A stretch of DNA of 5,586 nt from Nitrospira sp. UBA6909 (lineage in GTDB: Bacteria > Nitrospirota > Nitrospiria > Nitrospirales > Nitrospiraceae), in contig DKBD01000217.1 of the NCBI GenBank assembly GCA_002451055.1, positions 2,006 to 7,591 of the forward strand. The letters are read 5' to 3'. Positions 1 through 5,586 of the stretch are shown here, piece by piece; position 1 is the stretch's first letter, and the number at the start of each line of letters is the position of its first letter. Made by a program: the position numbers and the translations under genes. The notes beneath the pieces were generated by a model, which saw nothing but the letters and a program-made list of their open reading frames with translations, ran no database searches and was not told the DNA's origin.

Positions 1-1238
1 GTCGCTTCGTCCTTCCGTCCCATGCCCAACACACGATTGATCGTCAAACCCTGCCCCAGAATCGAAAAGGCCACGACGACATACGTGATGGTGACGACCG
101 CATCCCGCATGGGCCCATAGGGGAGCGACAGCGCGAGGGCGACCGAGATGCCGCCGCGCAAGCCGCCCCATGTCAGGATCGTGATCGTGCGGGCGCTGAA
201 CTCCCGTACCAGACTGAACAGCTTGATGTGAAAGACCACGCTCAACCACCGCGCCGCCAACACCAACGGAATCGCTGCCAGTCCGGCAATCAAGTAGGGC
301 TGCTGAAAACTCAATACCAACACCTCTAGGCCTATCAACACGAACAGCACCGCGTTCAACAACTCGTCCAGCAGCTCCCAGAAGTTGTCGAGATGTTCTC
401 TCGTCGTCTCGGACATCGCCCATTCGCGTCCATGATTCCCGATCAGCAATCCCGCCACCACCACGGCAATAGGCCCCGAGGTATGGAGCAGATCCGCCAG
501 ACCAAACGCGCCCATGACCAACGCCAGAGTAATGAGAATTTCGACCTGATAATTATCCACCGAGCGCAGCATACGATAGGTGACAAACCCCAGGGCCAAC
601 CCCAATGCGGCTCCCCCGAGTGCCTCTTTGGCAAACAGCGACAGCACGTCCGTCACACTGACCGACGCCATCGGCAGAAGATTGAGCACCACGAGAAAAA
701 TCACGACGCCCACCCCGTCGTTGAACAGTGATTCGCCCACGATCTTCATTTCCAATGCCTTCGGTAATCTCGCCTGCCGAAGAATCCCCATCACGGCGAT
801 GGGATCAGTCGGCGAAATCAAGGCGCCGAAGAGCAGGCAGTAGAGAAACGGGAGCGGCATGCCCACCGCGTCGAACAGGAAATACCCAAGCGCCCCGGTA
901 ATGAGGCTCGAGAGAATCGTTCCGACGACGGCTAAAGTGCCAATCACCCATTTCAGATCCAACAGTTCGTCCAGCTTCACATGCAACGCGCCGGCGAAGA
1001 GCAGAAACCCCAGCATGCCGTGCATCAAGGCTTCATTGAAGTCGATCGCGCCGATGAACCGCTTGGCCTCCGCCTCCACCCCGATGCCTAACTTTCCCAA
1101 AGCCAAGAGGACCAGGGAAAACAGCAGCGCCACCGCCATCAATCCGATCGTCATCGGCAGTTTCAAGATCCGATGGTTCACGTAGCTGAACAGCGCGGCA
1201 AGGCAAATCAAAATCGTCAACGTATGAATCAACGGCAC
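1..1238 (-). CDS. CPA1/NhaP-family Na+(K+)/H+ antiporter, C-terminus cut by window edge
   Basis: This inner-membrane monovalent cation/proton antiporter would exchange Na+ or K+ for H+ in pH and salt homeostasis (family knowledge). I read 412 codons open to the left edge with no stop. About a dozen hydrophobic segments are visible. CPA1 hallmarks are in order: SPTDPIAV at 142-149, GESLFNDGVGVVIF at 168-181 with the ion-binding Asn173-Asp174 pair and upstream Glu169, and GGLRGGISVALAL at 358-370 with conserved Arg361. The Asn-Asp pair is typical of electroneutral CPA1 exchangers, in contrast to the Asp-Asp pair of electrogenic CPA2. The start is GTG at 1236-1238, chosen because AGAGG lies 8 bases upstream; the frame stays open further upstream but without a better start. 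The window ends just after the last expected core helix, so compact NhaP proteins would lack little here, whereas forms with a cytoplasmic tail would lack more. Ion specificity cannot be read from the sequence. Confidence 0.93.
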   Translation of the reverse strand, partial: MPLIHTLTILICLAALFSYVNHRILKLPMTIGLMAVALLFSLVLLALGKLGIGVEAEAKRFIGAIDFNEALMHGMLGFLLFAGALHVKLDELLDLKWVIGTLAVVGTILSSLITGALGYFLFDAVGMPLPFLYCLLFGALISPTDPIAVMGILRQARLPKALEMKIVGESLFNDGVGVVIFLVVLNLLPMASVSVTDVLSLFAKEALGGAALGLALGFVTYRMLRSVDNYQVEILITLALVMGAFGLADLLHTSGPIAVVVAGLLIGNHGREWAMSETTREHLDNFWELLDELLNAVLFVLIGLEVLVLSFQQPYLIAGLAAIPLVLAARWLSVVFHIKLFSLVREFSARTITILTWGGLRGGISVALALSLPYGPMRDAVVTITYVVVAFSILGQGLTINRVLGMGRKDEA

Positions 1239-1320
1239 AGGAGATTCCTCTTCGTAGGAATGGCGATCGATCGAATACGCCAAGGCCCAAACCGCATGAC
1301 ACACCAGGACCGAGTCTGGG

Positions 1321-1349
1321 GTTATAGCAAACAGAGGATGCCCGCGCAA
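1321..1349 (-). promoter_or_regulatory. Candidate sigma70 promoter of the antiporter gene
   Basis: Read on the minus strand, TTGCGC (1344-1349) is followed after 17 bases by TATAAC (1321-1326), which is preceded by TGC, giving an extended -10 (TGCTATAAC). The -10 matches consensus at five of six positions; the -35 matches only its TTG. Transcription would begin near 1314 and give a leader of about 75 bases before the GTG start. This supports independent expression of the antiporter from the upstream carrier gene. It is a motif-only prediction. Confidence 0.5.
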
Positions 1350-1358
1350 TCAATTGCG
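1345..1358. repeat. Inverted repeat over the antiporter -35 element
   Basis: CGCAATCAATTGCG is a perfect inverted repeat with 6-base arms and a 2-base centre. It overlaps the proposed -35 hexamer of the antiporter promoter, where a dimeric regulator would block polymerase, so an operator is possible. No regulator gene is next to it, and an inverted repeat this short can arise by chance. Confidence 0.3.
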
Positions 1359-1399
1359 GCAGACTGCGGATACACACCATGGATTCAGATTTTGTCTTG

Positions 1400-1415
1400 T
1401 GCACCCTTGGGTGCA
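1400..1415. repeat. Hairpin downstream of the carrier gene
   Basis: TGCACCCTTGGGTGCA forms a 7-base-pair stem with a 2-base loop (or 6 pairs with a CTTG tetraloop). It begins 46 bases past the stop codon of the Tlc-like carrier and lies upstream of the antiporter promoter. On the minus-strand transcript the following bases are CAAGACAAAATC, with no U run, so it is not a classical intrinsic terminator. It could still stabilise the 3' end of the carrier mRNA, terminate weakly, or bind a protein. Confidence 0.4.
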
Positions 1416-1460
1416 TGAGATTGCGGGTCCGATCCACATCAAGAGTATGGAGACCTCGAA

Positions 1461-2735
1461 TCATTCCTGCCGCTCCTTCTGACGGGCAAGCCTCTGCGCG
1501 AGCCAGGCCCAGAGGAGCATCAGAGGCACCAATGCCCAAGCGATGTGGGTGGCCGTGGCACCGAGCGCCTTTATACCGGTGACCAGCCACGCGGTGGACG
1601 CATCGCCGCCGCGTGAGATGGCCGTATCGATGAAGTTCTTGGCCTTATACTTTTCTTCGCGACTGAGAACGGTAAACAGAACTTCGCGCGATGGTTTGGA
1701 CAGGGCATACTCCCCCACCCTGCGCAGGACCGAAAAGGCGACATAGACCGCCAACGTCGGCCACAGAGCAATGCCCAGAAACCCCACCAGACTGACTGCT
1801 GGAAGAAACAGCAAGCCCGCCACCAGACCAAACCGGCCAATGACCCGATTGGTGATGAAAAGCTGGGTCGACCACGTACAGAGGTTCGTTGCGAAATCGA
1901 GTCCTGAGAAGAAGCGTGTGCGAGCTTCCGGCTGATCGAAATATTCCGCGACCAGCCTCATTTGTTCGAAATAGAGAAACGTGGCCGTCATGGTGAGCAA
2001 CGCCAAGTAGCCGCAGATCCCGAGTAAATAAGGCGACGCAAAAGTCAGTCGAACGCCTGCCAGGAAGCTTCCCCTGAGCGGATCGCCGGGGTGCGGCTGA
2101 TGGTGCGCAGACCGTTCATGCCCCCACCGCTCAAGCCGGGACATGCAGCCCATACACAACAGCAGAAACCCCGCCGAGGCCAGCATCAGCACAGGAACCG
2201 AGAAGACAAACGTGAGCCCTGTCGTGAGGAGCGGACCGATCAACGCGCCGCTGCTCCCTCCTGCGGCAATGACGCCGAACAGCCGGGCGCCCTGCTCCGG
2301 CGTAAAGAGGTCATCCATGAAACTCCAGAAGACCGATACGACGAATAAATTGAACACCGACAGCCAAACAAAAAAACCACGAGCCACCCACTCCGCATAG
2401 AGATGACTGTCCATCACCACATAGAAAGCCAGCAGATTCGTGATGAAGAAAGCGTAGACGGTCAACAGGAGTCGATAACGGGTCACTCGTGCGGAGAGCC
2501 ATCCGAACAGGGGCGTCGCGGCCAACATAGCGAGAAAGGTCCCGCTCATCATCCACGGGAGATTCGTGATCCCGCCTTCGATGGCCATTTCCTCACGCAC
2601 CGGACGGAGGATGGAATAGCCGCAGAGGAGACAAAAGAAATAGGCGAAGGCCCAGGCCAAGGGGACGAGCTCTTCCGGCTTGGCTCCAAGGAAGGCGGCA
2701 CACCGGGCAAACACCGGGTGATCGAATTCAGCCAT
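1461..2735 (-). CDS. Tlc/Npt-like transporter (ATP:ADP antiporter family, MFS-related)
   Basis: This is an integral inner-membrane carrier of 424 residues with about twelve hydrophobic segments. I assign it to the NTP/NDP exchange transporter (Tlc, COG3202-type) branch from [18 protein letters not shown] near 38-55, [19 protein letters not shown] at 136-154 followed by a small-residue helix ([12 protein letters not shown]), and a conserved late segment at 338-378 containing [17 protein letters not shown], the YKAKNFIDT stretch and SRGGDA. A hydrophilic, His-rich loop (about 200-222) separates the two halves. Characterised Tlc proteins of Rickettsia, Chlamydia and plastids exchange ATP for ADP; homologues in free-living bacteria are mostly uncharacterised, so the substrate here is unknown. 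The ATG at 2733-2735 has no Shine-Dalgarno sequence upstream, but the N-terminus fits because the first membrane helix starts near residue 24. It is transcribed away from the threonine aldolase gene. Confidence 0.85.
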   Translation of the reverse strand: MAEFDHPVFARCAAFLGAKPEELVPLAWAFAYFFCLLCGYSILRPVREEMAIEGGITNLPWMMSGTFLAMLAATPLFGWLSARVTRYRLLLTVYAFFITNLLAFYVVMDSHLYAEWVARGFFVWLSVFNLFVVSVFWSFMDDLFTPEQGARLFGVIAAGGSSGALIGPLLTTGLTFVFSVPVLMLASAGFLLLCMGCMSRLERWGHERSAHHQPHPGDPLRGSFLAGVRLTFASPYLLGICGYLALLTMTATFLYFEQMRLVAEYFDQPEARTRFFSGLDFATNLCTWSTQLFITNRVIGRFGLVAGLLFLPAVSLVGFLGIALWPTLAVYVAFSVLRRVGEYALSKPSREVLFTVLSREEKYKAKNFIDTAISRGGDASTAWLVTGIKALGATATHIAWALVPLMLLWAWLAQRLARQKERQE

Positions 2736-2743
2736 GCGGGCGC

Positions 2744-2771
2744 AGTGTAGCAGTTATGCTTTGACCTGCAA
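2744..2771 (-). promoter_or_regulatory. Candidate promoter giving a leaderless carrier mRNA
   Basis: On the minus strand TACACT (2744-2749), preceded by TGC, is an extended -10-like element with TTGCAG (2766-2771) 16 bases upstream as a weak -35. The ATG of the carrier begins only 8 bases after the -10, so transcription would start at or next to the start codon. This fits the absence of a Shine-Dalgarno sequence. Motif evidence only; the site at 2779-2787 competes with it. Confidence 0.35.
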
Positions 2772-2778
2772 GGGGAAC

Positions 2779-2787
2779 ATTTTACCA
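2779..2787 (-). promoter_or_regulatory. Alternative extended -10 for the carrier gene
   Basis: On the minus strand TGGTAAAAT matches the extended -10 pattern TGnTATAAT at all but one position. No good -35 lies at the proper distance. Use of this site would give a leader of about 36 bases that still lacks a Shine-Dalgarno sequence near the ATG. Confidence 0.35.
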
Positions 2788-2815
2788 GAAACCGGTATAG
2801 GCATAACCCTGAGCC

Positions 2816-2838
2816 AGTCCACAAAAAGACCTTGGACT
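2816..2838. repeat. Inverted repeat in the divergent intergenic region
   Basis: AGTCCA (2816-2821) and TGGACT (2833-2838) are exact reverse complements separated by 11 bases that include an A5 run. The pair lies near the middle of the gap between the divergent carrier and aldolase genes. It could be a protein-binding site or chance; no U run follows on either strand. Confidence 0.25.
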
Positions 2839-2906
2839 TAGGTTGGAACCCTGGCAAACTATCGCATATGCATGATTCAGCACTCAATAATGCCTCCGAT
2901 CTACAC

Positions 2907-2934
2907 GAAGAAGCTAATCTGCAAACTCTTCTTC
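2907..2934. repeat. Inverted repeat GAAGAAG/CTTCTTC before the aldolase promoter
   Basis: GAAGAAG (2907-2913) and CTTCTTC (2928-2934) are exact reverse complements with 14 bases between them. The right arm covers the position expected for the -35 of the threonine aldolase promoter. Half-sites two helical turns apart suit a dimeric regulator, so an operator is possible, although purine/pyrimidine triplet repeats readily form such pairs by chance. Confidence 0.3.
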
Positions 2935-2947
2935 TTACGGGAGAATT

Positions 2948-2956
2948 TGTTAGAAT
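2948..2956 (+). promoter_or_regulatory. Extended -10 of the threonine aldolase gene
   Basis: TGTTAGAAT matches the extended -10 pattern TGnTATAAT at all but one position. The -35 zone (about 2928-2934) is CTTCTTC and resembles no consensus, as is common for extended -10 promoters. Transcription would start near 2963, giving a leader of about 31 bases that carries GAGGGA eight bases before the ATG. Confidence 0.5.
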
Positions 2957-2993
2957 GGGCGGGATTACGTGTATTGCCTGAGGGAATGACCGA

Positions 2994-4025
2994 ATGATCG
3001 ATCTTCGCAGTGATACCGTCACCAAGCCGACGGACGGCATGCGCAAAGCGATGGCCCACGCCGAGGTGGGCGACGATGTGTACGGAGAAGACCCGACTGT
3101 TAACCGTCTCCAAGACATGGTTGCGGCAATGCTGAGCAAGCGATACGCGCTCTTCGTTCCATCCGGAACGATGGCGAATCAACTCGCCGTTCGATCGCAT
3201 ACCCAGCCTGGCCAGGAGGTCATCGTCGAGAGCGCGAGCCACATCGTCCGCTACGAGCAGGGAGCCGCCGGCGCGCTGGCTGGCGTGCAACTGCACTGGG
3301 TGTCTGGCGAGCGCGGCATCATGACCGCAGATCAAGTGGAGGGTGCCATCAGGCCGAAAGATCCCTACAGCATCTCGACCGGCCTGATCTGTCTCGAAAA
3401 CACGCACAACGCCGGAGGCGGCACGATCTATCCGCTTTCCACGATCGAGAAGATCCGAGCCATTGCCACTCAGCACGGCATCCCGATGCACCTCGACGGC
3501 GCCAGGCTCATGAATGCCGTGGCCGCCACGACGATTCCTCCGGCCTCGTACGCCCAGCACTTTGAAACGGTCTCGATGTGCCTCTCGAAAGGCCTCGGGG
3601 CTCCGGTCGGTTCCCTTCTTATATCGAGCGATCAACAGCTCATCGAGCGTGCACGTCGCTTTCGCCGCATGTACGGAGGGGCCATGCGCCAGGCAGGAAT
3701 CCTCGCCGCCGCGGGTATCTATGCGCTGGAGCACCATGTCACGCGGCTGCCGGAGGATCACATCCATGCAAAAAGGCTGGCCCGCATCCTTCAGCAGATT
3801 CCGTCCGTCCGGATCGCGCCCCACCACGTCGAGACGAACATCGTGATTTTCGAAGTGACCGGCCAGCGGCGCACGCCGGCTGAAATCGTCGCCGCGTTAA
3901 AACAAGAGGGCGTGCTCATCAATGCCATCGGAGGCCTGAGCTATAGGGCCGTGACCCATCTCAATATTTCCGCGAAAGAGATCGAAGAAGCCGGAGCGGT
4001 CTTCACCCGCGTCCTCACCCATTGA
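2994..4025 (+). CDS. ltaE: Low-specificity L-threonine aldolase
   Basis: This cytoplasmic PLP enzyme cleaves L-threonine and L-allo-threonine to glycine and acetaldehyde, supplying glycine and running reversibly. It has 343 residues, the usual length. Visible family signatures are the N-terminal [13 protein letters not shown], then [15 protein letters not shown] at 25-39, [12 protein letters not shown] at 54-65, SHIVRYEQG at 82-90 with PLP-stacking His83, [15 protein letters not shown] at 134-148, HLDGARL at 166-172 with Asp168 contacting the PLP nitrogen and Arg171, and [12 protein letters not shown] at 198-209 with Lys199 as the Schiff-base lysine. Arg318 in SYRAVTH fits the substrate-carboxylate arginine. 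The ATG is supported by GAGGGA eight bases upstream and by the family's characteristic N-terminus. All recognised catalytic residues are present. It appears to be its own transcription unit, since a strong promoter follows before the next gene. Confidence 0.95.
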   Translation: MIDLRSDTVTKPTDGMRKAMAHAEVGDDVYGEDPTVNRLQDMVAAMLSKRYALFVPSGTMANQLAVRSHTQPGQEVIVESASHIVRYEQGAAGALAGVQLHWVSGERGIMTADQVEGAIRPKDPYSISTGLICLENTHNAGGGTIYPLSTIEKIRAIATQHGIPMHLDGARLMNAVAATTIPPASYAQHFETVSMCLSKGLGAPVGSLLISSDQQLIERARRFRRMYGGAMRQAGILAAAGIYALEHHVTRLPEDHIHAKRLARILQQIPSVRIAPHHVETNIVIFEVTGQRRTPAEIVAALKQEGVLINAIGGLSYRAVTHLNISAKEIEEAGAVFTRVLTH

Positions 4026-4035
4026 CTCTCTCGGA

Positions 4036-4064
4036 TTGACACCACTTTCAACGGCACATAGAAT
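4036..4064 (+). promoter_or_regulatory. Near-consensus sigma70 promoter of the nucleotidyltransferase gene
   Basis: A perfect TTGACA (4036-4041) is followed after exactly 17 bases by TAGAAT (4059-4064), which matches the -10 consensus at five of six positions. This is the best promoter match in the window. Transcription would begin near 4071 and give a leader of about 62 bases to the ATG at 4133. It starts only 11 bases after the threonine aldolase stop, so the nucleotidyltransferase is not dependent on read-through. Confidence 0.7.
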
Positions 4065-4132
4065 GCATAGACGGTTCGAAGGTCGTGATCCGTGCCCTGC
4101 ACAATGTATCGTGTCGTCCCAAAGGTCCGGTA

Positions 4133-4918
4133 ATGGATTTGAACACCACCGAGAGCGTTCCCACCCGCGAAGAGCTCAATGCCGAGCTGCTGGCTGTTCC
4201 TGAACCGCCTGAACAGCCGGAAACGCCTCCCCCTCCTGGGTTTGAGGACAGCGTGGAAGTCGCCCTGCGGCACGTCAAGGGCCAGCGCGGCGGCGACTTG
4301 GTCGGCGTCATTCTGATCGGGTCAGGGGCGCGGCGGGCCGTCACCCCCCATAGCGACATTGACCTGCTCGCACTGGTGAAAGGACAGGCCGATGCCCATG
4401 AAATTCTTCGCGTCGGCGAGCGCCTGGTCGACATTCGATACCACGGGCATAAGGCGGTCGAGGATGAACTAGCGTATTCCCTCAGGTTACCGTCGCTGAT
4501 GAGAAAGGGCCGGATCCTATTTGATCATGAGGGGATCAGCGCAAAGCTAATTGAAAAGGCTCATCAACGGTTTCGCCAAGGTCCCCCGCAGTTGACCATC
4601 AATGAACAAATCCGTCTAAAGGCCGAGTGCTACCATTGGCTGGGGAAAGCCGAAGACCTCGTGGGAAAACCGGGTACCGCGCAATACCTGCTGACTCTGT
4701 TCTACGAGGATTGCATTTTGGCGTTCTTCCGCCTCAGAGGATTTTGGATGACCGCCCCGGTGGATATTCACCGATTCATGTTCTCCCGTGAACCAGCACT
4801 TGCCGATTTGGCCGGACAATTTCTTTCTGCAACCAACTTGGCAGACCGGCTCAACTTTGGGCGGCAATTTGCCGATCTCCTCTTTAAGGACGTTCCAAAT
4901 CCTGCCCGCATCGACTGA
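4133..4918 (+). CDS. Nucleotidyltransferase-fold protein with helical C-terminal domain
   Basis: The protein has 261 residues. Residues 1-36 are acidic and proline-rich (PEPPEQPETPPPPG at 23-36). A Pol-beta-type nucleotidyltransferase core (NTP_transf_2, MNT/kanamycin-nucleotidyltransferase type) follows: GVILIGSGARR at 58-68 with the GS loop, SDIDLLAL at 74-81 carrying metal-binding Asp75 and Asp77, and a plausible third carboxylate Asp100 in LVDIRY. Residues from about 155 on are predicted helical, with RGFWMTAP at 202-209 and an EPALADLAGQFL helix, resembling the substrate-binding/HEPN-like C-terminal bundle of small nucleotidyltransferases. It probably transfers a nucleotide to a small molecule or protein; the substrate is unknown. 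ATG 4133 is preferred because AAAGG lies 7 bases upstream; an in-frame GTG at 4085 would add 16 residues but has GAAGG only 2 bases away. Antibiotic modification should not be assumed. Confidence 0.82.
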   Translation: MDLNTTESVPTREELNAELLAVPEPPEQPETPPPPGFEDSVEVALRHVKGQRGGDLVGVILIGSGARRAVTPHSDIDLLALVKGQADAHEILRVGERLVDIRYHGHKAVEDELAYSLRLPSLMRKGRILFDHEGISAKLIEKAHQRFRQGPPQLTINEQIRLKAECYHWLGKAEDLVGKPGTAQYLLTLFYEDCILAFFRLRGFWMTAPVDIHRFMFSREPALADLAGQFLSATNLADRLNFGRQFADLLFKDVPNPARID

Positions 4919-4944
4919 CGGACTGGGGCAGGCCTGTCGTGTGA

Positions 4945-4968
4945 TACACTCACGAAGTGTAATTTTTT
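4945..4968 (+). terminator. Intrinsic terminator after the nucleotidyltransferase gene
   Basis: TACACT (4945-4950) pairs with AGTGTA (4956-4961) around the loop CACGA, and one base later a run of six T follows (4963-4968). The hairpin lies 26 bases past the stop codon. The stem has only six pairs, four of them A-T, so the stop may be partial. It separates the nucleotidyltransferase from 6-phosphogluconate dehydrogenase. Confidence 0.6.
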
Positions 4969-4969
4969 A

Positions 4970-4981
4970 CGTGGCTCCACG
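4970..4981. repeat. Short inverted repeat after the terminator T run
   Basis: CGTGGCTCCACG has 5-base arms and a 2-base centre and begins two bases after the T6 run, in the 138-base gap before 6-phosphogluconate dehydrogenase. No T run follows it on either strand, so it is not a second terminator. It may be an operator for the downstream gene. I could not identify a convincing promoter for that gene in the remaining 75 bases. Confidence 0.25.
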
Positions 4982-5045
4982 GAATACGCGCCGTCCCGTG
5001 AACCGATTCAGGTATCAAACGTCCCATCGCATCGATACATTTAAC

Positions 5046-5051
5046 AAGGAG
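5046..5051 (+). promoter_or_regulatory. Strong ribosome binding site of gnd
   Basis: AAGGAG ends five bases before the ATG at 5057-5059. It is the closest match to the anti-Shine-Dalgarno complement in the window and fixes the start of the gene. Confidence 0.85.
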
Positions 5052-5056
5052 CCCTT

Positions 5057-5586
5057 ATGGAGCTGGGATTCATCGGTTTAGGCAAGATGGGTATGAACAT
5101 GGTCACTCGCCTGCGCCGCGATCAGCATCGGGTGGTAGTCTTCGATCGTTCGACCGATCTCATCAAACAGGCAGAAAACCAGGGCTGTGTCGGCGCCTCA
5201 TCGCTTGCCGATCTGGTCGGCAAACTCGGTACGCCGCGCGCCGTCTGGATCATGGTGCCTTCCGGTGCTCCGACAGAGGAAACCATACATGCGGTCGCCA
5301 CGCTGCTCCAGCCTGGTGACACCATCATCGACGGGGGAAACACTCGTTTCCATGACGACGTGCGGCGCGCGGCCGAACTCAAGACACGAGGCATCCACTA
5401 TGTGGACGCCGGAACCAGCGGCGGCATCTGGGGGTTGAAAGTCGGCTACTGCCTCATGATCGGAGGGGAAGACGAGGCCGTAAACCGACTGACGCCGATC
5501 TTCAAAACCCTGGCTCCGGAAAACGGTTGGGCCCACGTCGGCGCCGTCGGCGCCGGGCATTACGTGAAGATGGTCCACAACGGCAT
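5057..5586 (+). CDS. gnd: 6-phosphogluconate dehydrogenase, decarboxylating, NAD-type (5' part)
   Basis: This cytoplasmic enzyme oxidises and decarboxylates 6-phosphogluconate to ribulose 5-phosphate in the oxidative pentose phosphate pathway. 176 complete codons are present before the right edge. The N-terminal Rossmann fold has GFIGLGKMGMNM at 4-15. The second beta strand ends in VVVFDRST with Asp30, where NADP-dependent enzymes usually carry Asn followed by basic or Ser residues; an acid here favours NAD+. Further signatures are IDGGNTRFHDD at 91-101, VDAGTSGGIWGL at 116-127 and GHYVKMVHNG at 167-176 with catalytic Lys171 and Asn175. The sequence resembles the shorter (about 300-residue) YqeC/gnd-related branch more than the long E. 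coli Gnd. AAGGAG five bases upstream fixes the start. In relatives, glucose-6-phosphate dehydrogenase often follows, but that lies outside the window. Confidence 0.93.
   Translation, partial: MELGFIGLGKMGMNMVTRLRRDQHRVVVFDRSTDLIKQAENQGCVGASSLADLVGKLGTPRAVWIMVPSGAPTEETIHAVATLLQPGDTIIDGGNTRFHDDVRRAAELKTRGIHYVDAGTSGGIWGLKVGYCLMIGGEDEAVNRLTPIFKTLAPENGWAHVGAVGAGHYVKMVHNG

Noticed and set aside
393..1185. Three plus-strand frames of 87-112 codons opposite the antiporter
   Set aside because: The minus-strand antiporter frame covers the whole stretch with conserved motifs; the plus-strand translations show no family resemblance.
1264..1273. Palindrome CGATCGATCG in the antiporter leader
   Set aside because: A simple GATC-type self-complementary string that is likely by chance at this base composition; no second copy lies nearby.
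1033..1590. 185-codon minus-strand frame overlapping both the antiporter start and the carrier end
   Set aside because: It overlaps two genes whose frames carry clear family motifs, and its translation is low-complexity Arg/Gly-rich without recognisable domains.
2986..2997. Three-codon upstream frame (ATG ACC GAA TGA) overlapping the aldolase ATG
   Set aside because: The GAGGGA ribosome site directly abuts this ATG, too close for use, while it is correctly spaced for the ATG at 2994.
2901..3827. 308-codon open frame on the minus strand opposite threonine aldolase
   Set aside because: It is the antisense shadow of a well-identified gene with high-GC codon use; its translation shows no family motif and is rich in Arg, His and Gly as such shadows are.
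4085..4132. GTG start giving a 16-residue longer nucleotidyltransferase
   Set aside because: GAAGG is only 2 bases from this GTG, and the extension lies just 14 bases after the predicted transcription start; the ATG at 4133 has well-spaced AAAGG.
5537..5554. Perfect tandem 9-base repeat GTCGGCGCC
   Set aside because: It encodes Val-Gly-Ala twice inside the conserved segment before GHYVKMVHN of 6-phosphogluconate dehydrogenase, so protein conservation explains it.
1..5586. Search for tRNA, rRNA, CRISPR repeats, insertion-sequence ends or a multi-gene defence cassette
   Set aside because: No cloverleaf, regularly spaced repeats, transposase or terminal inverted repeats were seen; the nucleotidyltransferase has no partner toxin or antitoxin gene beside it.

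Overview
The window holds five protein-coding genes and no RNA genes, mobile elements or CRISPR arrays that I can see. It looks like ordinary chromosome from a free-living Gram-negative-type bacterium with moderately high GC (high-50s percent by eye), purine-rich Shine-Dalgarno sites and sigma70-like promoters. The combination of an ATP/ADP-translocase-like carrier, a low-specificity threonine aldolase, a small nucleotidyltransferase and an NAD-type 6-phosphogluconate dehydrogenase, with this codon style, would fit a Nitrospira-like organism (Nitrospirota). That assignment is inference and needs a database search.

Layout. The left half is on the minus strand. Positions 1-1238 encode nearly all of a CPA1/NhaP-type Na+(K+)/H+ antiporter whose C-terminus runs off the left edge; being open at the edge it is easily missed. 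Upstream of it, 1461-2735 encodes a 424-residue Tlc/Npt-like (ATP:ADP antiporter family) carrier. The 222-base gap between them carries a candidate promoter and inverted repeats, so the antiporter probably has its own transcription start. A 258-base divergent intergenic region (2736-2993) separates this pair from the right half, which is on the plus strand: threonine aldolase (2994-4025), a nucleotidyltransferase with a helical C-terminal domain (4133-4918) and the first 176 codons of 6-phosphogluconate dehydrogenase (from 5057 to the right edge).

How the genes relate. The two membrane carriers and the three soluble enzymes do not form an obvious pathway. Threonine aldolase and 6-phosphogluconate dehydrogenase are central-metabolism enzymes (glycine/threonine; oxidative pentose phosphate). 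Each plus-strand gene seems to be its own unit: the aldolase has an extended -10, the nucleotidyltransferase is preceded by a near-consensus TTGACA-17-TAGAAT promoter, and a hairpin with a T6 run separates it from the dehydrogenase.

No clear undescribed multi-gene system is visible. The items most worth a second look are the nucleotide-carrier homologue in a probable free-living host, the uncharacterised nucleotidyltransferase, and the Shine-Dalgarno-free, possibly leaderless start of the carrier gene.
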